Part shown: positions 15,697 through 27,022 of the stretch, piece by piece | Numbering within the stretch: position 1 is the first letter of the stretch | Layout of the letters: each line of letters starts with the position of its first letter | Origin: Actinomycetota bacterium | Lineage (GTDB): Bacteria; Actinomycetota; Acidimicrobiia; Acidimicrobiales; AC-35 | Length of the DNA stretch: 41,540 nucleotides | Reading direction: 5' to 3' | Assembly (NCBI GenBank): GCA_005884125.1 | Contig: VAXP01000128.1 | Location: 1 to 41,540, forward strand | The notes under the pieces: generated by a model | Databases searched by the model: none | Seen by the model: only the letters and a program-made list of their open reading frames with translations | What the model was told of the DNA's origin: nothing | Program-made: the position numbers and the translations under genes

Positions 15697-16785
15697 ATGA
15701 ACAAGCCCAACGGCAACTACTCGGTCGCGTTCCCGAAGCGCTGGTGGTACCCGGTGTGCCGATCGTCCTCGCTGCGGCGCAGGCCGCGGGCCGTGACCCT
15801 GATGGACCGGCCCCTCGCCCTCTTCCGGGCCACCTCCGGGAGGCCGGCAGCCCTGCTCGACCGTTGCGCGCACCGCAACGCGCCCCTGTCCCTGGGGTCG
15901 GTGCACGAGGGCTGCGTCCGCTGCCCCTATCACGGCTGGACCTACGACGGCGAGGGCCGCTGCAGGGACGTTCCCGGTCTCCTGGTCGACTCTTCCTCAC
16001 CGACGCGCGACGTCGAAGCCCACGCCGCCACCGAGCAGGACGGGTTCGTGTGGGTGTGGGGCGAGGCCGGGGCCGAGCCCACGGGCCGGCCCTTCCCGCT
16101 CCCCAAGCTTCAGGGGGAGACCGTCTTCCCCTGCGACCTGGACTGCACCCTGCACGCCGCCCTGGAGAACACCCTCGATGTCCCCCACACCGCCTTCCTC
16201 CACCGGGGGATCTTCCGCGGCGTCAAGCCCAAGGATCTCAAGGCCGTCCGCCGCAACCTGGAGAACGGCTGCGAGGTCGAGTTCGTGGGCGAGTCCGTGG
16301 GTCTGGGCCGCATCCAGGGCGGACCCCTGGCCAGCAAGGTCTTCCAGCACTGGGACCGCTTCTTCATGCCCTCCATCGCCCAGGTCGAGTACCGGGTGGA
16401 GGACTGGCTGCGCATCTACAACACCGTCCTGCACCTGCCCGTGTCCCCGTTCAAGACCCGGGCCTGGTTCGTGCTGCAGTGGTCGAGCCCGGTCCCCGCC
16501 GCCCTCATCCGGCCCATCGTGCAGCTCCGGGGCCGCAAGGTCCTGCGCCAGGACGCGGCCATGCTGGCCCGCCAGTCCGAGCGCATCCATCGCTTCGGGG
16601 GCGAGCGCTTCTCGTCGACCGAGCTCGACGTGCTCGGATCCGCCATCTGGCGCCTGCTCAGGCAGGCGGAGCGCGCCGAGCAGGCCGAGCAGGCCGAGGG
16701 GGCGGGGGCGTCGGACGGGGCGGAACGGGACCAGGCCGCGGAGGACGAGCCCGTACCCGACGCCGAGGTGGTCTTCCGCATCTAG
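15697..16785 (+). CDS. Rieske [2Fe-2S] non-heme iron oxygenase (alpha subunit type)
   Basis: A 362-residue oxygenase. The Rieske centre is CAHRNAPLSLG with Cys-x-His and RCPYHGWTYDGEG with Cys-x-x-His. The catalytic mononuclear iron site is seen in ENTLDVPHTAFLHRGIF (the family D/E-x(2-3)-D-x(2)-H-x(4)-H pattern). It resembles vanillate demethylase and related aromatic or steroid mono-oxygenases. AAGGAG lies before the ATG. The C-terminal 45 residues are a low-complexity Glu/Ala extension. Such enzymes need a separate reductase, and none is in the window. Substrate unknown. Confidence 0.9.
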   Translation: MNKPNGNYSVAFPKRWWYPVCRSSSLRRRPRAVTLMDRPLALFRATSGRPAALLDRCAHRNAPLSLGSVHEGCVRCPYHGWTYDGEGRCRDVPGLLVDSSSPTRDVEAHAATEQDGFVWVWGEAGAEPTGRPFPLPKLQGETVFPCDLDCTLHAALENTLDVPHTAFLHRGIFRGVKPKDLKAVRRNLENGCEVEFVGESVGLGRIQGGPLASKVFQHWDRFFMPSIAQVEYRVEDWLRIYNTVLHLPVSPFKTRAWFVLQWSSPVPAALIRPIVQLRGRKVLRQDAAMLARQSERIHRFGGERFSSTELDVLGSAIWRLLRQAERAEQAEQAEGAGASDGAERDQAAEDEPVPDAEVVFRI

Positions 16786-16829
16786 ATATATGGGGACCGG
16801 CCGTGGGGGGGCGGCGGTAGGTTCGGTGG

Positions 16830-17759
16830 GTGGGCTTGGAGGGGACGGAGGCGCCGCCGCGGCTGGCCAGCCTGAGCGCCGCGGTCATAGCCGTCGTCGC
16901 GTGGGGCATAGGCCCGGTCCTTATCAAGTTCGTCCACCTCCCCGGTCTGGCCGTCGCCTTCTACCGCCTGTGGCTCGGTGCGGTGATGTGGCTGGTCGTG
17001 CTCTACCTGCGGGGAGGGCGGCTGAGCCGCTCCGTGCTCTGGCGCTCGACACCGGGCGGTGTCGCCTTCGGGCTCAACGTGGCCCTGTTCTTCACGGCCG
17101 TGAAGCTCACGACCGTCACCGACGCGTCCATCATCAGCGCCTTGCAGCCCGCCCTGGTGCTGCTCGTGGTGGGGCGCATGTTCGGCGAGCGCGTGACCCG
17201 GTCCGACGCCCTGTGGACGGCGCTGGCCATAGCCGGGGTCGTGCTGGTCGTGGCCGCGGGAGGATCGGGCGGAGGCGGGGACATCGGCGGAGACGTTCTC
17301 GCCGTGGGCGCCCTGGCCGCCTGGACCTGGTACTTCCTCGCGTCCAAGACGGCGCGGCGGCAACTCGGCGCCCTCGACTACCAGGCCGCCCTGGCCCTGG
17401 TGGCCGCCGTCGTCATCACGCCCGTGGCCCTGGCCGCCGGTGCCACCCCCGCCCCCCGGACGCTGGGGAACGTGTGGTGGCTCGTCGTCATCGCCGTGGG
17501 ACCGGGGGGCGGGCACCTGCTCATGAACTGGGCCCACGCCCACGTCCGGCTCTCCATCACCTCGCTGCTCACCCTGGCCAGCCCCGTGATCTCCGCGGTG
17601 GGCGCGGCCGTGGCCCTGGGGGAGCCTCTCTTCGCCCTGCAGGTGGCGGGGATGGCCGTCGTGATCGCCTCTCTGGCCGCCGTCGTCTATCGCATGAGCG
17701 GGACCGAGGCTCCCGTGGTGGCGCCGGCCGCGCCCGTGGTGGGCCCGGCCGCCGAGTAG
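16830..17759 (+). CDS. EamA/DMT-superfamily transporter
   Basis: A 309-residue membrane protein with about ten hydrophobic helices in two homologous halves, typical of EamA drug/metabolite exporters: WGIGPVLIKFV in helix 1 and ALFFTAVKLTTVTDASIISALQPALVLLV in the first repeat, with LTLASPVISAVGAAVALGE in the second. The likely substrate is an amino acid, metabolite or drug. GTG at 16830 is the start. An AT-rich TAGATATATG just after the Rieske stop (about 16783-16792) may provide a -10 box. It ends one base from the convergent GGDEF gene's stop. Confidence 0.88.
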   Translation: MGLEGTEAPPRLASLSAAVIAVVAWGIGPVLIKFVHLPGLAVAFYRLWLGAVMWLVVLYLRGGRLSRSVLWRSTPGGVAFGLNVALFFTAVKLTTVTDASIISALQPALVLLVVGRMFGERVTRSDALWTALAIAGVVLVVAAGGSGGGGDIGGDVLAVGALAAWTWYFLASKTARRQLGALDYQAALALVAAVVITPVALAAGATPAPRTLGNVWWLVVIAVGPGGGHLLMNWAHAHVRLSITSLLTLASPVISAVGAAVALGEPLFALQVAGMAVVIASLAAVVYRMSGTEAPVVAPAAPVVGPAAE

Positions 17760-17760
17760 G

Positions 17761-19188
17761 TCAGGCCAGCTCCACGCTGATGGGGGCGCTGTCAGCGACG
17801 TCGGGCGCGAAGGTGGCCAGCTGGTTCCTGCCCCCGGACTTGGCCCGGTACATGGCCACGTCCGCCCGCCGCAGCAGCTCGTCGGGCTCCTCGTCGCCAC
17901 GGCGACCCTGGGCGATGCCGATGCTGCAGGCCAGCTCCACCGGGCGGCCACCGAGGAGGAAGGGCGAGGCGATGCGGTCGAGCAGGCGCCGGGCCGCCGC
18001 CTCGGCCTGGTCGGGTCGGTCCAGGTCCTCGATGAGGACGGTGAACTCGTCGCCTCCCAGGCGGGCCAGCGTGTCCTCGGGACGGGTGCAGCTGCGCAGG
18101 CGCCCGGCCACGGCGTGCAGCAGGGTGTCACCCGCGGCGTGCCCGAACGAGTCGTTCACCTCCTTGAACTCGTCGAGGTCGATGAAGAGCACGGCCAGGG
18201 ACGTCTCGTGCCGCCGGGCCCGGGCCACCGCCTGCTCCAGGCGCTCCAGGAAGGCGACGCGGTTGGGCAGGCCGGTGAGGGGATCGTTGTAGGCGAAGTA
18301 GCGCAGGCGCTCGGTCATCTCCCGGCGCTCGGAGATGTCGCTGAAGTTGCAGACCAGCCCGGCCACGGCCGGATCCTCCAGCAGGTTGGTGACGCGCACC
18401 TGGACCCAGCGGAACCCTCCCAGGCGGCGGGCGGCCCGCACCTCGTAGACGTGCACGACTCCCGGCTCCACCGGGGACCCGCCCTCCTCCTCGGCTTTCT
18501 CCCGGTCGGACTCGTACACGAGCGTCCTGGCCGGCCGCCCTATCACCTCGTCCGGACGCCAACCCAGGACGGCCTCGACTGAGGGCGAGATGTAGGTGAT
18601 GCGCCCCTCGGCGTCGACCACGGCCACCACGTCCATGGAGTTCTGCACCAGCGAGCGGAACCTCTCCTCCCGGCGCAGCACCTCGTTCTGGCTCGCCTCG
18701 AGCCGGTCGCCCGTCCAGGACAGGGCCTCGGCCACGAGGATGCACACGGGGGCGGCGTACAGGACCGAGGAGATCTCCCACGCCGGGGCGTGACCGACCA
18801 GGAGCGGCGTCAGGTACGCGGCCAGGAACGAGGGCAGGAAGACCAGTGAGGTGAAGCGGCGCTGCGTCATTCCCACCCAGGCGAAGGAGACCAGGAAGAA
18901 GAGGCCGTAGCGGAAGGGGTCGTTGCCCCCGAACTGGTTGTGGAGGGCGATGAGCCCGTGGGCCAGCAGCATGAGGGTCCACTGGGCCCGGGCCGGGAGG
19001 CGTCCCCAGGGGATGGCCCAGATGAGGGCGCCGCCGGCCACGGCGGCCACCCCGACCAGGAAGACCCCGAGCCGGTCGATGTCGGGGTGGGCGGGCACGA
19101 AGGGGCTGAGGAGCGTGACCGCTCCGGACACCATGAAGAGGACCGCGCCCAGGCGGCCGGCCACGGCCGGGTTGCGCGGTGTCCTCAT
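17761..19188 (-). CDS. Membrane PAS-GGDEF diguanylate cyclase
   Basis: A 475-residue protein. About six N-terminal hydrophobic helices (1-170) form a membrane sensor region. A PAS domain (about 182-300) follows, with NSMDVVAVVDAEGRITYISP and the PAC-like GLVCNFSDISERREM. The GGDEF domain starts DPLTGLPNRVAFLERL and has LGGDEFTVL at about 378 plus the inhibitory-site RPED five residues earlier, so it should be active and product-inhibited. It makes cyclic-di-GMP from two GTP in response to an unknown signal. No EAL domain. It is downstream of the second cyclase on the same strand, separated by a hairpin. Confidence 0.92.
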   Translation of the reverse strand: MRTPRNPAVAGRLGAVLFMVSGAVTLLSPFVPAHPDIDRLGVFLVGVAAVAGGALIWAIPWGRLPARAQWTLMLLAHGLIALHNQFGGNDPFRYGLFFLVSFAWVGMTQRRFTSLVFLPSFLAAYLTPLLVGHAPAWEISSVLYAAPVCILVAEALSWTGDRLEASQNEVLRREERFRSLVQNSMDVVAVVDAEGRITYISPSVEAVLGWRPDEVIGRPARTLVYESDREKAEEEGGSPVEPGVVHVYEVRAARRLGGFRWVQVRVTNLLEDPAVAGLVCNFSDISERREMTERLRYFAYNDPLTGLPNRVAFLERLEQAVARARRHETSLAVLFIDLDEFKEVNDSFGHAAGDTLLHAVAGRLRSCTRPEDTLARLGGDEFTVLIEDLDRPDQAEAAARRLLDRIASPFLLGGRPVELACSIGIAQGRRGDEEPDELLRRADVAMYRAKSGGRNQLATFAPDVADSAPISVELA

Positions 19189-19251
19189 AGGGTCATTTTC
19201 GGCATCTCACCGGGCGTGGCGTAGGGGGCGAAGTGACTAATCCGCACCCCC

Positions 19252-19269
19252 CGGTCTGACGATGGCTGC

Positions 19270-19277
<8 letters not shown>
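19252..19277 (-). terminator. Inverted repeat at the end of the second cyclase gene
   Basis: Arms CGGTCTGA and TCAGACCG (8 bp) with a 10-base loop. The stem includes the TGA of the cyclase at 19270-19272. There is no U-run, so it may be a weak or factor-assisted terminator separating it from the PAS-GGDEF gene. Confidence 0.4.
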
Positions 19278-20842
<1,565 letters not shown>

Positions 20843-20846
<4 letters not shown>

Positions 20847-23317
20847 TTGAGGAGCTCCTCGGGAGAGGCGAAGGGGAGGTCAGGCTCGGGGTGCACCGGA
20901 GCCAGGGCGAGCTTGGGGTCGTTGCGGTCGAGCCGGTCCTGCACGAGGAGGAACGCCACGACGATCACGATGAGCGCCACCGGCATGGCGCCTCTCTTCA
21001 CTGCCGCCGTGGCCAGCTTGGCCAACTGCGTGTCGATACCGGGGCCCGGCGACGGGTTCTGTGACGGCGCCGCCCCGCTCCCGGAGGCGGGGGCAGTCAC
21101 AGGGTTTGGCTTGGCCTGTCCCGCCCCGCCCCCCGGCCGAGCCGGAGGCACAGCAGCCGGGGAAACGGGCACCAGAGCAAAGGGCGCGGGAGCAGGGGTC
21201 GACGTCCCCGCCATGAACCCGGGGTTGGCCACAACCGGGGCGGCAGGAGCGAAGGGCGAGCGGGTAGGGGCGGCCGGGATGACGGCCAGGCCCGGGGTGG
21301 CCACCGGGGCGACCCTCGGTTGCGGGCTCCCACCAGCGCCGGCAGCGACCGGCGGGGAGGGGGCGGGCGTGGGGGCTGTGGCCGTAGGGGGAGCGGGAGC
21401 AGCCGGCAGCGGTGGGGTGGGGGCAGGCGAGGCCGGCGGAGAGCCCACCGCCGGCGAGGGAGGCGACGAAGGCGGAGAGGAGCTGGGCGGGGCGGGAGGC
21501 GGACCCGGCGGGGCTGGCGGTGCGGTAGGCGTAACCGAAAGGGAGGGGGAGCTCGCCGGCCCGGTGCCCACGGTGTTGGTGGCCGTGACCGTGAACGTGT
21601 AGGCGGTGTTGTTGGTCAGCCCCGGCACCGAGGCGGTGAGGGCCGAGCCCCCGACGGTGGCCGACTGCCCGCCCGAGGAGGTGACGGTGTAGGAGGTGAT
21701 GGGGTCGCCCCCGTCGGACCCCGGAGCGCTCCAACTCACGGTGGCGGAGGCGTTGCCGGCCGCGGCCGACACGGCGGTAGGCGCGCCTGGGGAGGTCGGG
21801 GGCGGAGGGGGTGGCGGGGGTGGCGGGGGTGCGGTCGGGGTGACCGACGAGGAGGCGGAGCTGGCCGGCCCGGTGCCCACGGTGTTGGTGGCCGTGACCG
21901 TGAAGGTGTAGCCGTTGCCGTTGGTCAGCCCCGACACCGAGGCGGTGAGGGCCGAGCCCCCGACGGTGGCCGACGGCCCGCCCCCCGAGGAGGTGACGGT
22001 GTAGGAGGTGATGGGGCTTCCCCCGCTGGAGACGGGAGCGTTCCAGCTGACCGACGCCGAGGCGTTTCCAGCCGTGGCCGACACCCCCGTGGGGGCACCG
22101 GGCGCCGTGGCCGGAACCCCCAGGGCCTGGACCTTGCGCACGCGATTGTTGCTCGAGTCGCTGATGAAGAAGTTGCCCGCGGAGTCGAGGTTCACACGGG
22201 CGGGCCCGAACAGCGTGGCCGAGGTGGCGGGCCCTCCGTCACCCGAATAGCCGGCCGTGCCCGTTCCGGCCACCGTGGTGATGGTCCCTGATCCGTCGAT
22301 CTTGCGTACGCGGTTGCCGCTCAGGTCGGCGACGAACACCTGCGACGACGAGTCCACGGCCAGGCCCACCGGCCACAGGAATGAGGCGGAGGTGGCCGGT
22401 CCCCCGTCGCTGGAGTAGGTGGCCGCACCCGTGCCCGCGAACGTCGTGATGGTCCCGCCCGGCGTGACCTTGCGGACTCGGCTGTTGCCGGAGTCAGCGA
22501 TGTAGATGTTCCCCCCGCCCACCGCCACATCGGCGGGAGACTTGAGCTGGGCCGACGTGGCGGGCCCTCCGTCGCCCGAGTACCCCGAGGACGCGCCCGT
22601 GCCCGCGACCGTTGTGATCAGCCCGGCCGTGCTCACCTTGCGGACGGTGCTGTTGCCGTAGTCGGCGATGTACAGGTTCCCGGCCGCGTCGACGTCCACG
22701 CCAGCGGGCGACGTCATACGAGCAAGCGTGGCCGGTCCTCCGTTGCCCGAGTATCCGGGCATGCCGCTACCGGCGACGGTAGTGATCACCCCGCCGGCGC
22801 TGATCTTGCGCACCCGCGAGTTGTAAAAGTCGGCGACGAAGAGGTTGCCCGCTCCGTCCAGGGCGAGGTCCGTGGGGAAGTTCAGCTTGGCCAACGTGGC
22901 CGCCCCGCCGTCACCCGAATAGCCGGCTGTCCCCGTCCCCGCGATGGTGGTGATCACACCCGTGGGGCTCACCTTGCGAATGCGGTTGTTGGTGGAGTCG
23001 GCGATGAACAGGTCCCCGGCGCCGTCGATGGCGACCCCGTCGGGAAGGTGCAGGGCCGCGGCCGTGGCCGGTCCTGCATCACCCGAGTAGCCGGCGACGC
23101 CCGTGCCGGCCACGGTGGTGATGGTCCCACCCGCCGCCCACCCTTGGGTCTCGAGGACGACGACGGACGCGAGCACCAACAGACCCGCCGCCGCGGTCGC
23201 CCAGGCCTTGTTCCGGGCTCGCCCGGGAAGGCGCGCCGAGTCCACCCGGCCGCCGTGGTGGCTCGGGCGACGACCCGCATTCGGCTGTCCTCTGCTGGGC
23301 ATCGGCGTGGATTCCAT
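20843..23317 (-). CDS. Membrane-anchored NHL beta-propeller/fibronectin type III protein
   Basis: An 824-residue surface protein. A signal or anchor helix (about 36-58) is followed by six NHL repeats of about 55 residues (60-395), each with TTVAGTGxxGYSGDGGPAT, a GVAIDGAGDLFIADS-like strand and NRIRKVS, predicted to form a six-bladed propeller. Two fibronectin-III domains (about 400-490 and 510-595) are separated by a polyproline run, then a Pro/Ala-rich spacer (600-760). A C-terminal membrane helix (PVALIVIVVAFLLV) and a short acidic cytosolic tail end the protein. A second ATG at 23302 is an alternative start. It overlaps the downstream cyclase gene by four bases, suggesting the outer propeller senses something and signals to the cyclase. 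Confidence 0.85.
21555..21704. repeat. Fibronectin-III coding repeat, copy 1
   Basis: About 150 bases nearly identical to 21864-22016, lying inside the NHL/fibronectin gene. It encodes the end of the second fibronectin-III domain (TSSGGQSATVGGSALTASVP and on to NTVGTGPASS). Identity at the DNA level implies recent duplication or gene conversion. Confidence 0.8.
21864..22016. repeat. Fibronectin-III coding repeat, copy 2
   Basis: Partner of 21555-21704, about 310 bases away. It differs by few substitutions and one extra Gly codon (SSGGGPSATV versus SSGGQSATV). It encodes the first fibronectin-III domain. Confidence 0.8.
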
Positions 23318-23552
23318 TGCTTGGGATGCGGCAAACCGGTCTGATCCGGCCCGTCGTTGTGTCGGTGAGTGGTCGGCGCCGGGTGAGAGCTATTTCCGAA
23401 ATGGCCCGCCTGGAGGGCGGTGTGATCGACACCAGTTGGCGGCCCCGATTCCCGGGCGCCAAGGCCTCAGGCGCGGGCCACCCCGGCCGAAACAACCAGC
23501 ACCGAGGGTGCTAGGACGGCCACCGTCCGCGGAAACTAATGGTGAGAGCGAG

Positions 23553-25946
23553 ATGACCCAACCCACTACGGAGGAGCGCTGGCGAGGCCGGCCCGTCCTC
23601 AGCTGGCTGCTCCGCATGGCGATCGTCGTGGCGCCCATCGCCGCCTCGGTGGCCGTGGCCGCCGTCGTGGGCCGCTCCCTTCCTCGGTCGACCGGCGTCT
23701 CCGGGGTAATCGTGTGGTGGGCACTGGTCCTGGGGACCTCGACCGGCACGCTGGTCCTGGCCGACCGGCTCACGCGCAGGCTCCTGCCTCTGGCCGCGCT
23801 GCTGCGCATGACGCTGCTCTTCCCCGATCGCGCTCCATCCCGGCTGGCGGTGGCCCGGAAGTCGGGCACCACCCGTGGGCTCGAGCGGCGCCTTCAGGAC
23901 GCCCACGATCGCGGCGTCGAGGACGAGCCTACGAAGGCAGCGGTCACCATCCTGGGCCTAGCCACCTCGCTTTCTGACCACGACCGGGGCACACGCGGGC
24001 ACTCCGAGCGCGTCCGGGCCCTGACGGACCTCATCGCCGAGGAGCTCAAGCTCCCCGTGGCTGACCGCGACCGCCTGCGCTGGTCCGCGCTCCTGCACGA
24101 CGTGGGCAAGCTGACCGTCCACCCCGAGGTCCTCAACAAGCCCGGCAAGCTCTCGGAGGACGAGTGGGCCGTCATCCACCGCCACCCCCTGGAGGGGGCT
24201 CGACTGGCCGGTCCCTTGTTGCCGTGGCTGGGCGAGTGGGCCAAGACCATCGAGCAGCACCACGAGCGTTACGACGGTGAGGGTTACCCGTACCGTCTCG
24301 CGGGCCAGGAGATCTCCTTGGGCGGGCGCATCGTGGCCGTCGCCGACTCCTTCGACACCATGACCGCGGCCCGCTCGTACTCGCCGGCCATGAGCGCCGA
24401 GGCGGCACGGAGGGAGCTGGCCCGCTGCTCGGGCACGCAGTTCGACCCGGCCGTCGTGCGCGCCTTCCTGAACGTCTCCCTCGGACGCCTACGCTGGGCG
24501 GCCGGGCCCCTTGCGTGGCTGGCGCAGCTCCCCTTCGCAAACGGCTTTGCCCGTGTCGGAGACCTCCTGGTCGTCGGTTCCCGGGCCTTGGCGGGAACGG
24601 CGGCCGTGACGGTCGGGGCGTCGGTCGCTGGGGCGGGCGCGCCCCCCGCAGCGAACGGCCAGACGCAGGCCCCCGGGACAGCCAAGGCCGCCGCCACCCT
24701 CACCAGTCGCACCCAGCCCCGCCTGCCCCAGCCCGCGCCTCCCGCACCGCGGGCGCCGGTCGCGCCGCCGCCGGCCGATCCTCCTCCGCCCGCACCTGAC
24801 CCCACCCCTCCGACGACCGCGCCTCGGCCCCCGGTGACGCCCTCACCGACGGCTCACCCGCGGCCCACCACCCCTCGGCCCCCAGCCTCCGCACCGGCCA
24901 CCCCTCAGCCGGCAGCCCCCGTCCCCGCCCCACCGCCGGTCGGGCCCACGCCGGCCGATCCTGCTCCGCCGGCGCCGTCGCCCTCCCCCGCCCCGGCGGG
25001 GCCTCCTCCGCCCGCTCCTGCGGCTCCTCCCACCTCGCCCACTCCCCCCATCCCGGCGGCTCCTCCCCCCCCGCCGGTGGTCCCGCCCACGCCGACGCCG
25101 ATCGCCGTGGCCGACACCGCCACCACCCCGGCGGGCACGGCCGTGACCATCCCGGTGCTGGCCAACGACAGCGGCTGGACGGGCACCCTGGACCCGACCT
25201 CGGTGCAGGTCGTCAGTCCCCCGCTCCACGGATCGACGACGGTGGCCCCTACCGGCACCGTCACCTACACGCCCGCGGCCGGTTTCACGGGCGTCGACAC
25301 CTTCGTCTACCGGGTGTGCGATACAAGCGGGGGCGGGTGCTCGACGGCGTCGGTGTCCGCCACGGTGACCCCGATCGACCTGCCGCCCGTCGCCGCCGCT
25401 GACACAGCGGTGGTCGTGAAGACCACGACGACCGCCATCAACGTGTTGTCCAACGACACCGACGACGACGGTGACCTCGCCCCCGCCAGTCTCAGCGTCG
25501 TCACGGCGCCCACCAAGGGATCCGCCACCGTAAGCTCCGACCGCACCATCGCCTACACCGCGGGGCAGCCGGGGATCGACACCTTCACCTACCGCGTCTG
25601 CGATCAGCTGGGGCTGTGCTCGACGGCTCCGGTCACGGTGACGGTGCTGAACAGCATCGACCAGGGCCCCAAGGTCCTGCCGACCTTCGCGCTGACCACC
25701 AGCGGCCGGCCGGTGAAGATCGACGTGCTGGCCAACGTCTCGCCGTCTGACCCTCTTGCCCCCATCGCCCCGGCGACTCTGGCCATCGACACGCTGCCGG
25801 CGCACGGCACCGTTGTGGTGAACGCCGACCACACGATCACCTACACCCCGGCGTCCGGCTTCATCGGGCTGGACAACTTCAAGTACGCCATCTCGGACTC
25901 GCTGGGCGCGTCAGCAAAGGGCAACGTACAGGTCGTTTCGGGCTGA
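23553..25946 (+). CDS. Membrane HD-GYP phosphodiesterase with Pro-rich stalk and three cadherin/Ig-like outer domains
   Basis: A 797-residue protein. Two N-terminal membrane helices (about 18-40 and 51-70) precede an HD-GYP domain (145-310): HSERVRAL, HD at 182-183 in LLHDVGK, HHERYDGEGYP with GYP at 244-246, and RIVAVADSFDTMT. A third helix (344-364) leads to a Pro-rich stalk of about 150 residues, then three tandem cadherin/bacterial Ig-like repeats (about 520-797) with signatures VLANDSG, YTPAAGFTGVDTFVYRVCD, VLSNDTDDDGDLAPASL and YTPASGFIGLDNFKYAISD. The HD-GYP part would degrade cyclic-di-GMP in the cytosol while the tail reaches outside. ATG 23553 was chosen over longer starts because the membrane region follows at once and the divergent gene lies upstream. 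Paralogue of the gene at 1-1721. Confidence 0.88.
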   Translation: MTQPTTEERWRGRPVLSWLLRMAIVVAPIAASVAVAAVVGRSLPRSTGVSGVIVWWALVLGTSTGTLVLADRLTRRLLPLAALLRMTLLFPDRAPSRLAVARKSGTTRGLERRLQDAHDRGVEDEPTKAAVTILGLATSLSDHDRGTRGHSERVRALTDLIAEELKLPVADRDRLRWSALLHDVGKLTVHPEVLNKPGKLSEDEWAVIHRHPLEGARLAGPLLPWLGEWAKTIEQHHERYDGEGYPYRLAGQEISLGGRIVAVADSFDTMTAARSYSPAMSAEAARRELARCSGTQFDPAVVRAFLNVSLGRLRWAAGPLAWLAQLPFANGFARVGDLLVVGSRALAGTAAVTVGASVAGAGAPPAANGQTQAPGTAKAAATLTSRTQPRLPQPAPPAPRAPVAPPPADPPPPAPDPTPPTTAPRPPVTPSPTAHPRPTTPRPPASAPATPQPAAPVPAPPPVGPTPADPAPPAPSPSPAPAGPPPPAPAAPPTSPTPPIPAAPPPPPVVPPTPTPIAVADTATTPAGTAVTIPVLANDSGWTGTLDPTSVQVVSPPLHGSTTVAPTGTVTYTPAAGFTGVDTFVYRVCDTSGGGCSTASVSATVTPIDLPPVAAADTAVVVKTTTTAINVLSNDTDDDGDLAPASLSVVTAPTKGSATVSSDRTIAYTAGQPGIDTFTYRVCDQLGLCSTAPVTVTVLNSIDQGPKVLPTFALTTSGRPVKIDVLANVSPSDPLAPIAPATLAIDTLPAHGTVVVNADHTITYTPASGFIGLDNFKYAISDSLGASAKGNVQVVSG

Positions 25947-25995
25947 CCAGCCGGGCGGCGGGGCAGGCAGCGAGAGTCTGCAAAGCTCTCGCCCC

Positions 25996-27018
25996 ATGTC
26001 CGCCCCCTCCCCCGGCCTGAGCCCGCTGCCGCCCGTCGAGCAGGTCCGCCCCGGGCTCTGGAGCGTGCCCGTCCCCATCCCCAACAACCCCCTGCGCTAC
26101 GTCTTCGTCTACGCCTTCGAGACCGAGCGGGGGCCGTACATCGTCGACGCGGGCTGGAACACCGACGACGCCTACGCCACGCTCTGCTCGGGGCTGGCCC
26201 AGGCCGGCTTCGACATCGCCACCGTCCAGGGCGTCCTCGTCACCCACATCCACCCCGACCACTACGGGTTGGCCGGGCGGGTGAGGGAGGCGTCGGGTGC
26301 CTGGGTGGGCCTCCACTCGGCCGACGCCGCCCTCATCCACGACCGCTACGAGGTCCCCGAGGAGCTCATCGTGCGGGTCGGGACCATGCTCCGGCGCGTC
26401 GGCGCCCCCCCGGACGAGCTGGCGTCACTGGAGCGCGCCTCCATGCCCGTGCTGCCCTTCGTCACCGCGGTCAAGCCCGATCTGGTGATCGAGGACGGCG
26501 ACAAGCCCGAGGTGCCCGGTTGGGACCTCGTGGCCATCTGGACCCCCGGCCACTCCCCCGGCCACCTCTGCTTCTGGGAGCCCCGCAACGCCCTCATGCT
26601 CTCGGGCGACCACGTCCTGCCCCGCATCACCCCCAACATCCCCTTCCACCCCCAGGCCGGGGCCGACCCCCTGGGAGACTTCCTCCGCTCCCTGGAGCGC
26701 CTGGAGGGCTACCAGGCCACAGAGGTGCTGCCCGCCCACGAGCACCGCTTCGTGGGCCTGCAGTCCCGGCTGGCCGAGCTGCGGGCCCACCACGAGCGCC
26801 GCTTCGCCGAGGTCGTCACCGCGGTGAGGGACGGGACCACGACGGCCTGGGACATCGCCTCGCACATGCAGTGGTCCCGGCCGTGGGACAGGATCCAGGG
26901 CTTCATGCGCCGGGCCGCCGTGGGAGAGGCCATGGCCCATCTGCGGGCCCTGGAGGCGCGGGGCGTGCTGCGGGAGGTCCCGGGCGAGCCCTCCCGGTGG
27001 GAGCTGGCCCGGGAGTGA
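25996..27018 (+). CDS. Metallo-beta-lactamase-fold hydrolase
   Basis: A 340-residue protein with the metal-binding signature VTHIHPDHYGLAG (HxHxDH) near residue 85, a distal His in TPGHSPGHLCFW, Asp in LMLSGDHVLPR and a final His in VLPAHEHRF. The C-terminal 80 residues look like a winged-helix extension (AWDIASHMQWSRPW, then AMAHLRALEARGVL), common in the glyoxalase II/LACTB2-like subgroup. The likely reaction is hydrolysis of a thioester, ester or lactone. It starts 49 bases after the HD-GYP gene and may share its transcript, but no functional link is evident. Confidence 0.9.
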   Translation: MSAPSPGLSPLPPVEQVRPGLWSVPVPIPNNPLRYVFVYAFETERGPYIVDAGWNTDDAYATLCSGLAQAGFDIATVQGVLVTHIHPDHYGLAGRVREASGAWVGLHSADAALIHDRYEVPEELIVRVGTMLRRVGAPPDELASLERASMPVLPFVTAVKPDLVIEDGDKPEVPGWDLVAIWTPGHSPGHLCFWEPRNALMLSGDHVLPRITPNIPFHPQAGADPLGDFLRSLERLEGYQATEVLPAHEHRFVGLQSRLAELRAHHERRFAEVVTAVRDGTTTAWDIASHMQWSRPWDRIQGFMRRAAVGEAMAHLRALEARGVLREVPGEPSRWELARE

Positions 27019-27022
27019 CGGG

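Noticed and set aside
23318-23552. Possible cyclic-di-GMP riboswitch in the divergent region
   Set aside because: Looked for a GEMM-like conserved core on both strands and found none. Only short GC hairpins, such as 23514-23528, are present.
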